Shown: positions 18,830 to 27,803 of the stretch, one piece after another
Numbering within the stretch: the first letter of the stretch is position 1
Layout: each line of letters begins with the position of its first letter
Assembly: GCF_010093385.1 (NCBI RefSeq)
Contig: NZ_PDWV01000005.1
Location: 62,001-126,000 of the forward strand
Source: Pseudoxanthomonas mexicana
Lineage (GTDB): Bacteria; Pseudomonadota; Gammaproteobacteria; Xanthomonadales; Xanthomonadaceae
DNA length: 64,000 nucleotides
Reading direction: 5' to 3'
Position numbers and translations under genes: made by a program
The notes under the pieces: model-generated
The model's database searches: none
What the model was told of the DNA's origin: nothing
The model's input: the letters and a program-made list of their open reading frames with translations, nothing else

Positions 18830-19891
18830 TCAGGCGCGGCGTTCGTACCAGGGCTTCGACGCATTGACGATGCGGACCACGGACAACATGACCGGCACCT
18901 CCACCAGCACGCCGACCACCGTGGCCAGCGCCGCGCCGGAATGCACGCCGAACACGCCCACGGCCGTGGCCACGGCGAGTTCGAAGAAATTGCTGGCGCC
19001 GATCAGCGCCGACGGGCCCGCCACGCAATGGGCCACGCCCAGCCTGCGGTTCAGCCAGTAGGACACGCCGGCGTTGAAATACACCTGGATCACGATGGGC
19101 ACCGCGAGGATCGCGATGATCAGCGGCTGGTCGACGATCTGGCGGCCCTGGAAACCGAACAGCAGCACTAGCGTGAGCAGTAGCGCGCCCAGCGATACCG
19201 GGCCCAACCGTTTGAGCAGCGCCTGCAGCGCGACCTCGCCGCCGCGGCGCAGTATCCAGCCGCGCAGCATCGCCGCGACGATGACCGGCACCACGATGTA
19301 CAGCGTGACCGACAGCATCAGCGTCGCCCACGGCACGGTGATCGACGAGATGCCCAGCAGCAGGCCGACGATGGGTGCGAAGGCCACCACCATGATCGCG
19401 TCGTTCAGCGCGACCTGGCTGAGCGTGAAGCGCGGCTCGCCATCACAGAGGTGGCTCCATACGAACACCATCGCGGTGCACGGCGCTGCCGCCAGCAGGA
19501 TCAGCCCGGCCACGTACGAATCGATCTGCGCTGCAGGCAGATGACCGGCGAATACATGGCGCACGAATAGCCACGCCAGCAATGCCATCGAGAACGGCTT
19601 GATCGCCCAGTTCACGAACACGGTGACGCCGATGCCCTTCCAGTGCCGCTTCACGTCGCTCATCGCGCGGAAGTCGATCTTCAGCAGCATCGGGATGATC
19701 ATCAGCCAGATCAGCACCGCCACCGGCAGGTTCACCTTGGCGATTTCCGCTGCCCCCAAGGTGGCGAACGCGCCCGGCAGCAGATAGCCCAGCGCCGTGC
19801 CCACGCCGATGCAGCCCAGCACCCACCAGGTCAGGTGGCGCTCGAAACTGCCCATGCGGCGCGACAGCGGCGGCGTATCGGCTGCCGTCAT
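18830..19891 (-). CDS. acr3: Arsenite efflux permease Acr3
   Basis: 353 residues and about ten membrane helices, BASS superfamily. The helix-4 motif LAAAPCTAMVFVW holds the conserved cysteine (Cys138) needed for arsenite transport, and SNFFELAVA carries the conserved glutamate region in helix 9. It expels arsenite across the inner membrane using the proton gradient. The ATG at 19891 overlaps the arsR stop in an ATGA arrangement, so the two are translationally coupled; a TTG two codons upstream is less likely. Confidence 0.94.
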   Translation of the reverse strand: MTAADTPPLSRRMGSFERHLTWWVLGCIGVGTALGYLLPGAFATLGAAEIAKVNLPVAVLIWLMIIPMLLKIDFRAMSDVKRHWKGIGVTVFVNWAIKPFSMALLAWLFVRHVFAGHLPAAQIDSYVAGLILLAAAPCTAMVFVWSHLCDGEPRFTLSQVALNDAIMVVAFAPIVGLLLGISSITVPWATLMLSVTLYIVVPVIVAAMLRGWILRRGGEVALQALLKRLGPVSLGALLLTLVLLFGFQGRQIVDQPLIIAILAVPIVIQVYFNAGVSYWLNRRLGVAHCVAGPSALIGASNFFELAVATAVGVFGVHSGAALATVVGVLVEVPVMLSVVRIVNASKPWYERRA

Positions 19892-20223
19892 GCGCAACCT
19901 TCAGGGCCGCACGGTGCGGCAGGCGCGCATTGCGCCGTGTCGCCACCGCAGCAGTTGCGGGTCAGGAATTCGATCAACCCGTTCATCGCCGCGAAGTCGG
20001 CCCGGTAGCAGACGTGCCGCCCGCGTGCCTCGCTCTGCACCAGCCCGGCGGCCACCAGTTCCTTCAGGTGGAACGACAGCGTCGCCCCCGGAAGTCCCAG
20101 CGTCTCGGCGATCTCGCCCGCCATGCGACCGGAGGGGCCGGCCTCGACCAGCAGGCGGAAGACCGCCAGGCGAGTGGTCTGGCCGAGGGCGGCCAGGGCA
20201 ACGGTTGCGTTTGTTATTTCCAT
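19888..20223 (-). CDS. arsR: Arsenic-responsive ArsR family repressor
   Basis: 111 residues: winged helix-turn-helix with LGQTTRLAVFRLLVEAG, GEIAETLGLPGATLSFHLKEL (recognition helix), and SEARGRHVCYRAD in the wing. There is no CVC motif in the recognition helix; instead there is a C-terminal cysteine cluster, Cys91-Cys92, Cys99, Cys105 and Cys110. This resembles the Acidithiobacillus-type ArsR, where C-terminal Cys95/96/102 bind As(III). The start at 20223 follows the intergenic palindrome, which is its probable operator. Confidence 0.92.
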   Translation of the reverse strand: MEITNATVALAALGQTTRLAVFRLLVEAGPSGRMAGEIAETLGLPGATLSFHLKELVAAGLVQSEARGRHVCYRADFAAMNGLIEFLTRNCCGGDTAQCAPAAPCGPEGCA

Positions 20224-20224
20224 A

Positions 20225-20234
20225 ATTCTAGAAT
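20225..20234. promoter_or_regulatory. Candidate ArsR operator between arsR and arsH
   Basis: ATTCTAGAAT, a perfect 10-bp palindrome, sits one base upstream of the arsR start and 30 bases before the arsH start. The 41-base intergenic region is strikingly AT-rich. Its position lets one repressor dimer control both divergent transcripts. Assigned by position and symmetry only. Confidence 0.55.
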
Positions 20235-20264
20235 AATCGAACAATTACAGCCTAACAAGCCGAC

Positions 20265-21083
20265 ATGACAGTTACATTGCTGCCGCAGCTCGCGCCCGAG
20301 GCCTTCGACATGCCGGACGCCGACAAGCTCGCGATCGCCGGTTCGGAGCACCCGCCGCGCATCCTCATTCTGTACGGCTCGCTGCGCCCGCAATCCTTCA
20401 GCCGAAAACTGGCCCTGGAGGCCGAGCGTCTGCTGCAGCAGTTCGGTGCGGAGACGCGCGTGTTCCATCCGCACGACCTGCCCATCCTGGACAGCGTGGG
20501 TGCGGACCATCCGGAGGTGCAGCGGCTGCGCGCGTGGTCGCAGTGGTCCGAGGGCCAGGTCTGGGTCAGTCCGGAACGCCACGGCACCCTGTCGGCGGTG
20601 TTCAAGAACCAGATCGACTGGCTGCCGCTGTCCGAGGGCAGCGTGCGCCCCACCCAGGGCCGCACACTGGCGGTCATGCAGGTGTGCGGCGGCTCGCAGT
20701 CGTTCAACGTGGTCAATGCGTTGCGCGTGCTGGGTCGATGGATGCGCATGGTCACCATCCCCAACCAGTCGTCGGTGCCGAAGGCCTGGCAGGAATTCGA
20801 TGAAGCAGGCCGCATGAAACCCTCGCCCTACTACGACCGCGTGGTGGACGTGATGGAGGAACTGGTGAAGTTCACCCTGCTGGTGCGCGACCGCAGCGAC
20901 TACCTGACCAGCCGCTACAGCGAACGCAAGGGCGACCTGGCGGCCCGCGCCGTGACAGCCGCGTCCGGCGTGGCTGAAGAGACCGCACCTGTAGCGACCC
21001 CGCTTGCCGAAGCGCGTCAGGAAGAGGTCGCCGCCGTACCGGCCAGTCCCTGCTGCGGTCCCGCCTGCTGCGCCACCACGTAG
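20265..21083 (+). CDS. arsH: Arsenical resistance flavoprotein ArsH with cysteine-rich tail
   Basis: 272 residues. The NADPH-dependent FMN reductase fold shows [15 protein letters not shown] (FMN phosphate binding), [19 protein letters not shown] and [11 protein letters not shown]. ArsH oxidises trivalent organoarsenicals such as methylarsenite to less toxic pentavalent forms. The core ends near residue 235; an Ala/Glu-rich tail follows, ending [12 protein letters not shown] with vicinal cysteine pairs Cys263-264 and Cys268-269. That tail is longer and more cysteine-rich than the typical ArsH and could bind As(III). Divergent from arsR and probably controlled by the same operator. Confidence 0.92.
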   Translation: MTVTLLPQLAPEAFDMPDADKLAIAGSEHPPRILILYGSLRPQSFSRKLALEAERLLQQFGAETRVFHPHDLPILDSVGADHPEVQRLRAWSQWSEGQVWVSPERHGTLSAVFKNQIDWLPLSEGSVRPTQGRTLAVMQVCGGSQSFNVVNALRVLGRWMRMVTIPNQSSVPKAWQEFDEAGRMKPSPYYDRVVDVMEELVKFTLLVRDRSDYLTSRYSERKGDLAARAVTAASGVAEETAPVATPLAEARQEEVAAVPASPCCGPACCATT

Positions 21084-21125
21084 CGATAGCCGGACGGGCG
21101 GGGCTTCATGTGCGGGGGTGAGTGA

Positions 21126-22562
<1,437 letters not shown>

Positions 22563-22563
22563 G

Positions 22564-22914
22564 ATGACCATGTCCTTTGAAAAGTCCCCCTTTGACGCGA
22601 CGCCTGACGCAGCGATGGAGGGCGGCGCCCTCGACCAGGAAGCCCGCGATGCGATTGCGCGACTGGGTGAACACGACCTGCTGAAGATCGATCAGGCGAT
22701 CCTGTCTTCGCTGGGTCGTGAGTGGAAGAAGGCGGGTTTCATCACCGCAGGCGTCATGATTGCCGCCCCGGACGAATACGAGGATCTGCCGGAGATGTTC
22801 TACGCATCCCGGATCCGGCTGCTTGCCGAGGCATCGCGCATCGAGACGAAAGGCGATGCGCGTGCATTGAAGACCTTCGAGATCCGTCTACCGCCCGCAA
22901 CGGGAGTTGCCTGA
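22564..22914 (+). CDS. Small unknown protein inside the formaldehyde operon
   Basis: 116 residues with no recognised family. It is acidic, begins [15 protein letters not shown], and has a helical middle ([22 protein letters not shown]) followed by [37 protein letters not shown] and a short beta-like end. No signal peptide, cysteine or membrane segment. It starts one base after the frmA stop and ends one base before fghA, so it is tightly cotranscribed and coupled with both. The position argues for a role in formaldehyde detoxification, perhaps regulatory or as a small accessory subunit, but no function can be read from the sequence. Confidence 0.8.
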   Translation: MTMSFEKSPFDATPDAAMEGGALDQEARDAIARLGEHDLLKIDQAILSSLGREWKKAGFITAGVMIAAPDEYEDLPEMFYASRIRLLAEASRIETKGDARALKTFEIRLPPATGVA

Positions 22915-22915
22915 C

Positions 22916-23752
22916 ATGACGAGCGAGCGCATCGAACACCGTGCCTGCTTCGGCGGCTGGCAGGACGTCTACCGCCATCGCTCCGAGGTGCTCGGCTGCG
23001 ACATGACGGTGGGCGTCTACCTGCCGCCGCAGGTCGAACAGGGACCGTGCCCGGTGCTTTACTGGCTCAGCGGCCTGACCTGCACCGAACAGAACTTCAT
23101 CACCAAGGCCGGGGCGCAACGCTACGCGGCCGAACACGGGATCATCCTCGTCGCACCGGATACCAGTCCGCGCGGCGAGGACGTGGCCGACGCCGAGGGG
23201 TACGACCTCGGCAAGGGTGCGGGCTTCTACGTCAACGCGACGCAGGTGCCGTGGGCATCGCACTACCGCATGTACGACTACATCGTCGACGAGTTGCCGG
23301 CCTGGGTCGAGGCCGATCCGATGGCAAGCGACCGGCGCGCGATCAGCGGGCATTCGATGGGCGGCCACGGCGCACTGACCATCGCGCTGAAGAACCCCGG
23401 GCGCTACCGCAGCGTGTCCGCGTTCTCGCCGATCGTCGCGCCGACGCAGGTGCCGTGGGGGCAGAAGGCGGTCGCGGCCTATCTGGGCGACGATCGCGAG
23501 GCATGGAAGGCCTGGGACACGGTCGAGCTGATCAGGCAGGCACGCGAGCAGCTGCCGCTGCTCGTCGATCAAGGCGATGCGGACGAGTTCCTGCAGGGCC
23601 AGCTGAAGCCGGAACTGCTGCAGGCTGCCGCTGCCGAGGCGGGCCACCCGCTGACCCTGCGCCTGCAGCCGGGCTACGACCACAGCTACTACTTCATCGC
23701 CAGCTTCATCGGCGACCACATCGCGCACCACGCCGCGGCATTGAAGGCCTAG
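22916..23752 (+). CDS. fghA: S-formylglutathione hydrolase
   Basis: 278 residues, esterase D family alpha/beta hydrolase. The nucleophile Ser147 is in [11 protein letters not shown]; the rest of the triad is likely the Asp in VDQGDADEF and the His in [24 protein letters not shown] is the conserved family block with the oxyanion region. It hydrolyses S-formylglutathione to formate and glutathione, completing the pathway begun by FrmA. Last gene of the frm operon; a UUCG-loop hairpin begins right after its stop. Confidence 0.96.
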   Translation: MTSERIEHRACFGGWQDVYRHRSEVLGCDMTVGVYLPPQVEQGPCPVLYWLSGLTCTEQNFITKAGAQRYAAEHGIILVAPDTSPRGEDVADAEGYDLGKGAGFYVNATQVPWASHYRMYDYIVDELPAWVEADPMASDRRAISGHSMGGHGALTIALKNPGRYRSVSAFSPIVAPTQVPWGQKAVAAYLGDDREAWKAWDTVELIRQAREQLPLLVDQGDADEFLQGQLKPELLQAAAAEAGHPLTLRLQPGYDHSYYFIASFIGDHIAHHAAALKA

Positions 23753-23811
23753 GGCGGGCTTCGGCCCGCCGATGATCCGCCCGCATGTGCGACGGTGGGC
23801 CGAGGCCCACC
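23753..23811. terminator. Paired GC-rich hairpins between convergent genes
   Basis: Two stems fill the 59 bases between fghA and the Dph6-like gene: GGCGGGC-TTCG-GCCCGCC (23753-23770) and GGTGGGCC-GA-GGCCCACC (23794-23811). Neither has a T-run. The second, with the following CTACG, resembles the dispersed GGGCC-type repeat also found near 53000 and 54000. They probably act as a bidirectional, non-canonical terminator. Confidence 0.5.
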
Positions 23812-24498
23812 CTACGTCGCAGCCGCGAGTCCGTAGTCGGTGAAGGCGAAGCGACCCTCGCGCAGCTCGGTGTCGCCTTGCGCGAGGACTAGGGGCGCAT
23901 CGAACATCGGCCCTGCCGATACGCAGGTATGGAACTCGCCGTTCTCACCGCAGGCATCGACGTGGGCAGGCAGCTCGCCGAGCAAGGCCCGGTCGAAGTC
24001 GCGACCTGCGAATCCGGCATCCAGCTGCTGCGTATCGACACAACACAGCTGCGCGCGCAGTCCCCCGTCGATCATCTCGTGTGCCAGAGAGGCGGTATCG
24101 CGGCCGAACAGCGGCGTGACGGCATCCCAGCCCACGCGGGCCAGGTTCGCCACGCGCCAGGCGCGGATGTCTTCGAGGAAGAGATCGCCGAACGCCATCG
24201 TGCGCAGCCCCGGCCAACGGTCCCTGGCTCGGGCGATGGCATCGGCCATGGCGTGTTCGTAGTCGGTGTTCGAGCACTGCGCGGGAATCATCGCTTCCAG
24301 CAGCGGCAGGCCGGTCGCGCGTGCCTGCGCATGCAGCACGCTGCGGCGGATGCCCTGCATCGATACGCGGTCGAGCTCGCGCGTGACGGTGGTCAGCAGG
24401 CCGACGACATCGACATCACCGCATTGCCGCAGGAAGTGCAGCGTCCAGGCGGCGTCCTTGCCACCGCTCCACGCCAGCAGGACGGGCGTGCGGCTCAA
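23812..24498 (-). CDS. Dph6-like adenine nucleotide alpha hydrolase (PP-loop ATPase)
   Basis: 228 residues. The N-terminal PP-loop is LLAWSGGKDAAWTLHFL, followed by family blocks AMIPAQCSNTDYEHAM, GDLFLEDIRAWR and a C-terminal GENGEFHTCVSAGPMF. Archaeal/eukaryotic relatives amidate diphthine on elongation factor 2 using ATP and ammonium. Bacteria lack diphthamide, so here the adenylation target is unknown. Its ATG overlaps the stop of the upstream small gene by four bases, so the two are translationally coupled. Confidence 0.82.
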   Translation of the reverse strand: MSRTPVLLAWSGGKDAAWTLHFLRQCGDVDVVGLLTTVTRELDRVSMQGIRRSVLHAQARATGLPLLEAMIPAQCSNTDYEHAMADAIARARDRWPGLRTMAFGDLFLEDIRAWRVANLARVGWDAVTPLFGRDTASLAHEMIDGGLRAQLCCVDTQQLDAGFAGRDFDRALLGELPAHVDACGENGEFHTCVSAGPMFDAPLVLAQGDTELREGRFAFTDYGLAAAT

Positions 24499-24839
24499 GC
24501 CGCCGCGACGTCGCGCAATTCCCAGGCGCCGCCGGCGAGCAGGCGCAGGCGATGCTTCAGGACATGACCGGGAATGGAAGAGCGGGCGACCAGCAGGATG
24601 CTGAGGTCGTCCTGCTGGCCGGCGACCGCGGCATCCGGGTCCACGGCACCGAGGCCGGGATCGACGTCGTCAGGATCGTCCTGGCGTGCCCGCCAGCGTT
24701 CGAACGGGCTGCTGGTACGCAGCGCGTGCTGCAGCTGCGCGGCGAATTCGTCCGCGCCGTGGGCATCGAAACTGAAAGCCGGATCGCCGCCGCGTGCGCG
24801 GGCGGGATCGGGAAGACTGATGTAGTAGCGGACCGCCAT
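24495..24839 (-). CDS. Small conserved-looking protein of unknown function
   Basis: 114 residues, no recognised domain. It opens MAVRYYISLPDPARARGG, has a charged middle (RWRARQDDPDDVDPGLGAVDPD) and a C-terminal strand-rich part (DDLSILLVARSSIPGHVLKHRLRLLAGGAWELRD). No signal peptide or membrane segment, so probably cytoplasmic. ATGA overlap with the Dph6-like gene indicates a shared transcript and coupled translation. Coding bias and the overlap support it as a real gene; function unknown. Confidence 0.7.
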   Translation of the reverse strand: MAVRYYISLPDPARARGGDPAFSFDAHGADEFAAQLQHALRTSSPFERWRARQDDPDDVDPGLGAVDPDAAVAGQQDDLSILLVARSSIPGHVLKHRLRLLAGGAWELRDVAAA

Positions 24840-24894
24840 GGCGCCCCCGGTTCAAGCCAGGGGCATAGCGTAGTCCTGTCGCGTTAGGCGGTCG

Positions 24895-25842
24895 TTATGT
24901 CGCCTTGAACGGTGCGGGCGGCGCGGCGAAGGCGGCCACGACGGCGCCCTTTCCCACGTTGACCATGCCGGTGAGGCTCATGACGCTTTCGAACACCTCC
25001 ACCTTGTTGTTCTCGCAGATGTCGCGCAGGCGCTGGTAGCCGGGCAGGGCGCGCATTTCCGACAGTTCGCCGCCGTAGCTCAGGCAGACGGTGGGCGTCA
25101 TCAGGCCGGCCATCACCCGGTTGCCGGTGAACTTGAACATCTGTTCCACCGCATTCTCGAAACCCTTGATCTTGGCCACCGGCTCGGTGTTGCCGGCATG
25201 GCCGTACAGCACCGGCTTGATGTCCAGCGCGCTGCCCAGCGCCGCGCTCAGCAGGCCCACGCTGCGGTCGCCCTTGGTGCGGGCGCGGTTGCGCAGGTAG
25301 TACAGGTCGCGCGGGATCATGTAGCCGTGCGTGTTCTGCGCCAGTTCTTCCAGCCGCACGCGGATCTGCTGCACGCTGGCACCGGCGTCGCGCATGCGCA
25401 CGGCTTCCACCGCCGTGATGCCCTGCGCGGCGAACAGGTTCTGGGTGTCGATCACGCGCAGCGCGAACGGCGAGTTGTGGCCTGCGGCCTGCCGCACCGG
25501 CTTGTAATCGTTGAGGATCGCGAAGCTGGCCTGCATCGCGTTGTCGTGGATCGGCGAACGCGTCTTGGTGATCGTCATGCAGAACACGTGGTCGTAATCG
25601 ATCACCAGCCGGCCCAGGAACAGGTCGCGGATCTGGTTGACCGTGAACGGCGTGGTCTCGGCCTCGTGGCCGCGCTCGGCCACGTGCGCATGCAGGAAGC
25701 TAAGCGTGGCCTGCTCGTCGCGATGGTCGGCCAGCACGGCTTCGCCGATGCGCACCGTGATGGGCAGGATGACGATGTTGTTCCGTTCCAGGTACTCCAG
25801 CGGCAGATCGCACGCAGAGTCGACGACTATCCCAATGCGCAT
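24895..25842 (-). CDS. DegV family fatty-acid-binding protein
   Basis: 315 residues starting MRIGIVVDSACDLPLEYLE, the typical DegV N-terminal strand with the Ser/Asp pair. The first domain continues with TTPFTVNQIRDLF and FCMTITKTRSPIHDNAM, and a second domain includes KPVLYGHAGNTEPVAKIKGFENAVEQM. In Firmicutes, DegV proteins (FakB) bind a fatty acid for phosphorylation by FakA; in this lineage the partner is not known. The gene shares a 267-base divergent region, with two CRP-type sites, with the diguanylate cyclase. Confidence 0.85.
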   Translation of the reverse strand: MRIGIVVDSACDLPLEYLERNNIVILPITVRIGEAVLADHRDEQATLSFLHAHVAERGHEAETTPFTVNQIRDLFLGRLVIDYDHVFCMTITKTRSPIHDNAMQASFAILNDYKPVRQAAGHNSPFALRVIDTQNLFAAQGITAVEAVRMRDAGASVQQIRVRLEELAQNTHGYMIPRDLYYLRNRARTKGDRSVGLLSAALGSALDIKPVLYGHAGNTEPVAKIKGFENAVEQMFKFTGNRVMAGLMTPTVCLSYGGELSEMRALPGYQRLRDICENNKVEVFESVMSLTGMVNVGKGAVVAAFAAPPAPFKAT

Positions 25843-25932
25843 CTCAGCCCCTCCCGGCATCCGTCGCATTTGTGCTTATCTCCGCAAAACTAGCGGACAA
25901 CGGTGGGCAAGTCGTCGCGTAAACGCATGAAG

Positions 25933-25948
25933 TGTGATTTGCGTCACT
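25933..25948. promoter_or_regulatory. CRP/Clp-type binding site 1
   Basis: TGTGATTTGCGTCACT matches TGTGA-N6-TCACA at nine of ten positions, and the dyad extends outward (AAG left, CTT right). It lies 91 bases upstream of the degV start and 170 bases upstream of the cyclase start. In Xanthomonas the CRP homologue Clp recognises this same motif. Confidence 0.65.
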
Positions 25949-26024
25949 TTTTCCGGGGTGGGCGCGCGAAGCCGGAAACCCAGCCTCCATCCCGTTCCGG
26001 AGCAGGCTTGCGCCCCACTATTCA

Positions 26025-26040
26025 TGTGACGAATGTCACA
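26025..26040. promoter_or_regulatory. CRP/Clp-type binding site 2 (perfect consensus)
   Basis: TGTGACGAATGTCACA is an exact TGTGA-N6-TCACA. Its centre lies 92 bases from that of site 1, close to nine helical turns, and about 77 bases before the diguanylate cyclase start. In Xanthomonas, Clp binds DNA only when free of c-di-GMP, so a link to cyclic-di-GMP level is plausible. Confidence 0.7.
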
Positions 26041-26109
26041 AATACGATGCGCGCCGGCTTGTCCAGGGCCCGGCCGCGCCGGACACTCGCAACGAACGCA
26101 TGGGACAAC

Positions 26110-27792
26110 ATGAAACAGGGGCGGTGGATACTGCTGCTGCTTCTGGCCCTGCTGATGGCGGAGGGTGTGCGGGGGGAAAACATCGCGCGCATCGACCGCA
26201 TCCAGCCGCAAGCGCTGGAACAGCAGGCGGGACAGCGCGCCGGATTGTTCTCGGAACGCCGCTTCGAAAGCGGTGGCGCGTCCATGCGCGTGATCGGCAA
26301 CGGGGCGTGGCGCATCACGCCACGCCCGGGCGTACGCGAACCGCTGCTGGTGTTCTACCACCCGTATACGGCGCGGATCAGCGTGCAGGCGCCGCCGGGC
26401 GCCGCCGTGCGACGCCAGGACATCTTCAGCCCCGATCTTGACCCGCGCTACAGCCGGCGGGCGCTGGTGTTCCCGCTGAGTGGCGACGGGCCGGTCCATG
26501 TGAAGGTGGAGGGCGCGCGCTATCCCCTGCGGGTGGCCGTGGAGCCGGGGCGTGCCTATGCGGCGGCCGACCTGTGGCATGTGCGTCTGGTGCTGCCGGC
26601 GGTCGGCGTGGTGCTGGGCGTATCGCTGGCGGTGCTGCTGTTCTGGGCCATGCTGCGCGACCGCGTCTACCTGCTGTACGCGGGCGCGATGCTGTTCCAG
26701 CTGCTGTATGCCCTGTGCTCGTACGGCGAGGCCTACGCATGGCCGGGCCTCTCGAGGCTGGCGCGGTTCGGTGCCCAGGGCATCTGGGCCGTCGGGACGC
26801 GGGCCCCCATCCTGCTGGTGTACCTGTGGCTGGACTACGCCGGCCTGCGCAAGGTGACGCCGCGGCTGGCGGCCGCCGTACGTGTCGTCGGCGCCTATGG
26901 CTGCGGCCTGACGCTGGTGTTGCTGGGCTCCCCCTGGCCGGCCGACAAGGCGTGGTTTCCCGACATCGCCAACGCCCTGTTCCTGCTCACCAACGCGATC
27001 GCGCTGGTGACGCTGGTGGTGGCCTGGCGCCGCGGCCAGCGGCACGCCGCCTACGTCCTGATCGCATGGGTGCCGCTGCTGGCCTTCACCATGGCGCGCG
27101 CGCTGCGCTTCAGTGTGGGCGAACGCGCCGAGCCGTGGCTGGAGTACGGCCTGCCGTGGGTGCAGGCGTTCACCGCGGTGGGGCTGGCGCTGGGCCTGGC
27201 CGACCGCATGCTGACCTTCCGGCGCGAACGCGACCGTGCCAAGGCCCATGCCGAGCGCGACGGCCTGACCGGCGTACTGAACCGCGGCGGCATCGAGCAC
27301 CGGCTCGACTGGGCGCTGATCGAGCGCGAGCGCGAACGCATGCCGGTGTCGCTGCTGTTCATCGACCTGGACAACTTCAAGCAGATCAACGACCGCCACG
27401 GCCATGCGCTCGGCGACGCCTGCCTGCGCGCGGTGACGCGCGCGGTGAGCGAGCAGTTCCAGTACGGCGACCAGCTGGGTCGGCTGGGTGGCGAGGAGTT
27501 CGTCCTGGTGCTTTCCGGCGTCGAACTGCCGGCCGCACTGCGCATCGCCGAGCAGGTGGGCGCGCGTATCCGGCGGGATTGCGCCAACGTGGAAGGCGTG
27601 GCGGTCGCCGTCACCGCCAGCATCGGCGCCGCACAGGCGCGCGACGGGGATTCGGTAGCGTCCCTGATCGCGCGCGCGGACCAGGCCATGTATGCGGCCA
27701 AGCGCGCCGGCGGCGACCGCGTGATGGCGGAAGACGCTCCGGAGCGCGTCCCGGAAAGCACGGAGGCGCCCGAAGGCGCCTCCGTGGACTGA
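26110..27792 (+). CDS. Membrane diguanylate cyclase with 7TM sensor (7TMR-DISM/GGDEF)
   Basis: 560 residues: signal peptide (1-22, ending VRGE), periplasmic beta-rich sensor region (~25-155), seven hydrophobic helices (~160-365), a short linker (RRERDRAKAHAERDGLTGVLNR), and a GGDEF domain with active site GGEEF at 460-464. It should make c-di-GMP from GTP, controlled by an extracytoplasmic ligand. The inhibitory RxxD motif upstream of the active site reads QYGD (Gln451 replaces Arg), so classical product inhibition is probably lost. Two CRP-type sites lie upstream. An open reading extension to 25903 runs through these sites and is unlikely. Confidence 0.88.
   Translation: MKQGRWILLLLLALLMAEGVRGENIARIDRIQPQALEQQAGQRAGLFSERRFESGGASMRVIGNGAWRITPRPGVREPLLVFYHPYTARISVQAPPGAAVRRQDIFSPDLDPRYSRRALVFPLSGDGPVHVKVEGARYPLRVAVEPGRAYAAADLWHVRLVLPAVGVVLGVSLAVLLFWAMLRDRVYLLYAGAMLFQLLYALCSYGEAYAWPGLSRLARFGAQGIWAVGTRAPILLVYLWLDYAGLRKVTPRLAAAVRVVGAYGCGLTLVLLGSPWPADKAWFPDIANALFLLTNAIALVTLVVAWRRGQRHAAYVLIAWVPLLAFTMARALRFSVGERAEPWLEYGLPWVQAFTAVGLALGLADRMLTFRRERDRAKAHAERDGLTGVLNRGGIEHRLDWALIERERERMPVSLLFIDLDNFKQINDRHGHALGDACLRAVTRAVSEQFQYGDQLGRLGGEEFVLVLSGVELPAALRIAEQVGARIRRDCANVEGVAVAVTASIGAAQARDGDSVASLIARADQAMYAAKRAGGDRVMAEDAPERVPESTEAPEGASVD
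27761..27784. terminator. Hairpin overlapping the 3' end of the cyclase gene
   Basis: CGGAGGCGCC and GGCGCCTCCG form a perfect 10-bp stem with a CGAA loop (UUCG-type on the other strand). It lies in the last codons of the cyclase, before the convergent amidohydrolase gene ending at 27804. There is no T-run, so terminator function is only likely. Confidence 0.4.
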
Positions 27793-27803
27793 ACCCGGGC
27801 GGG

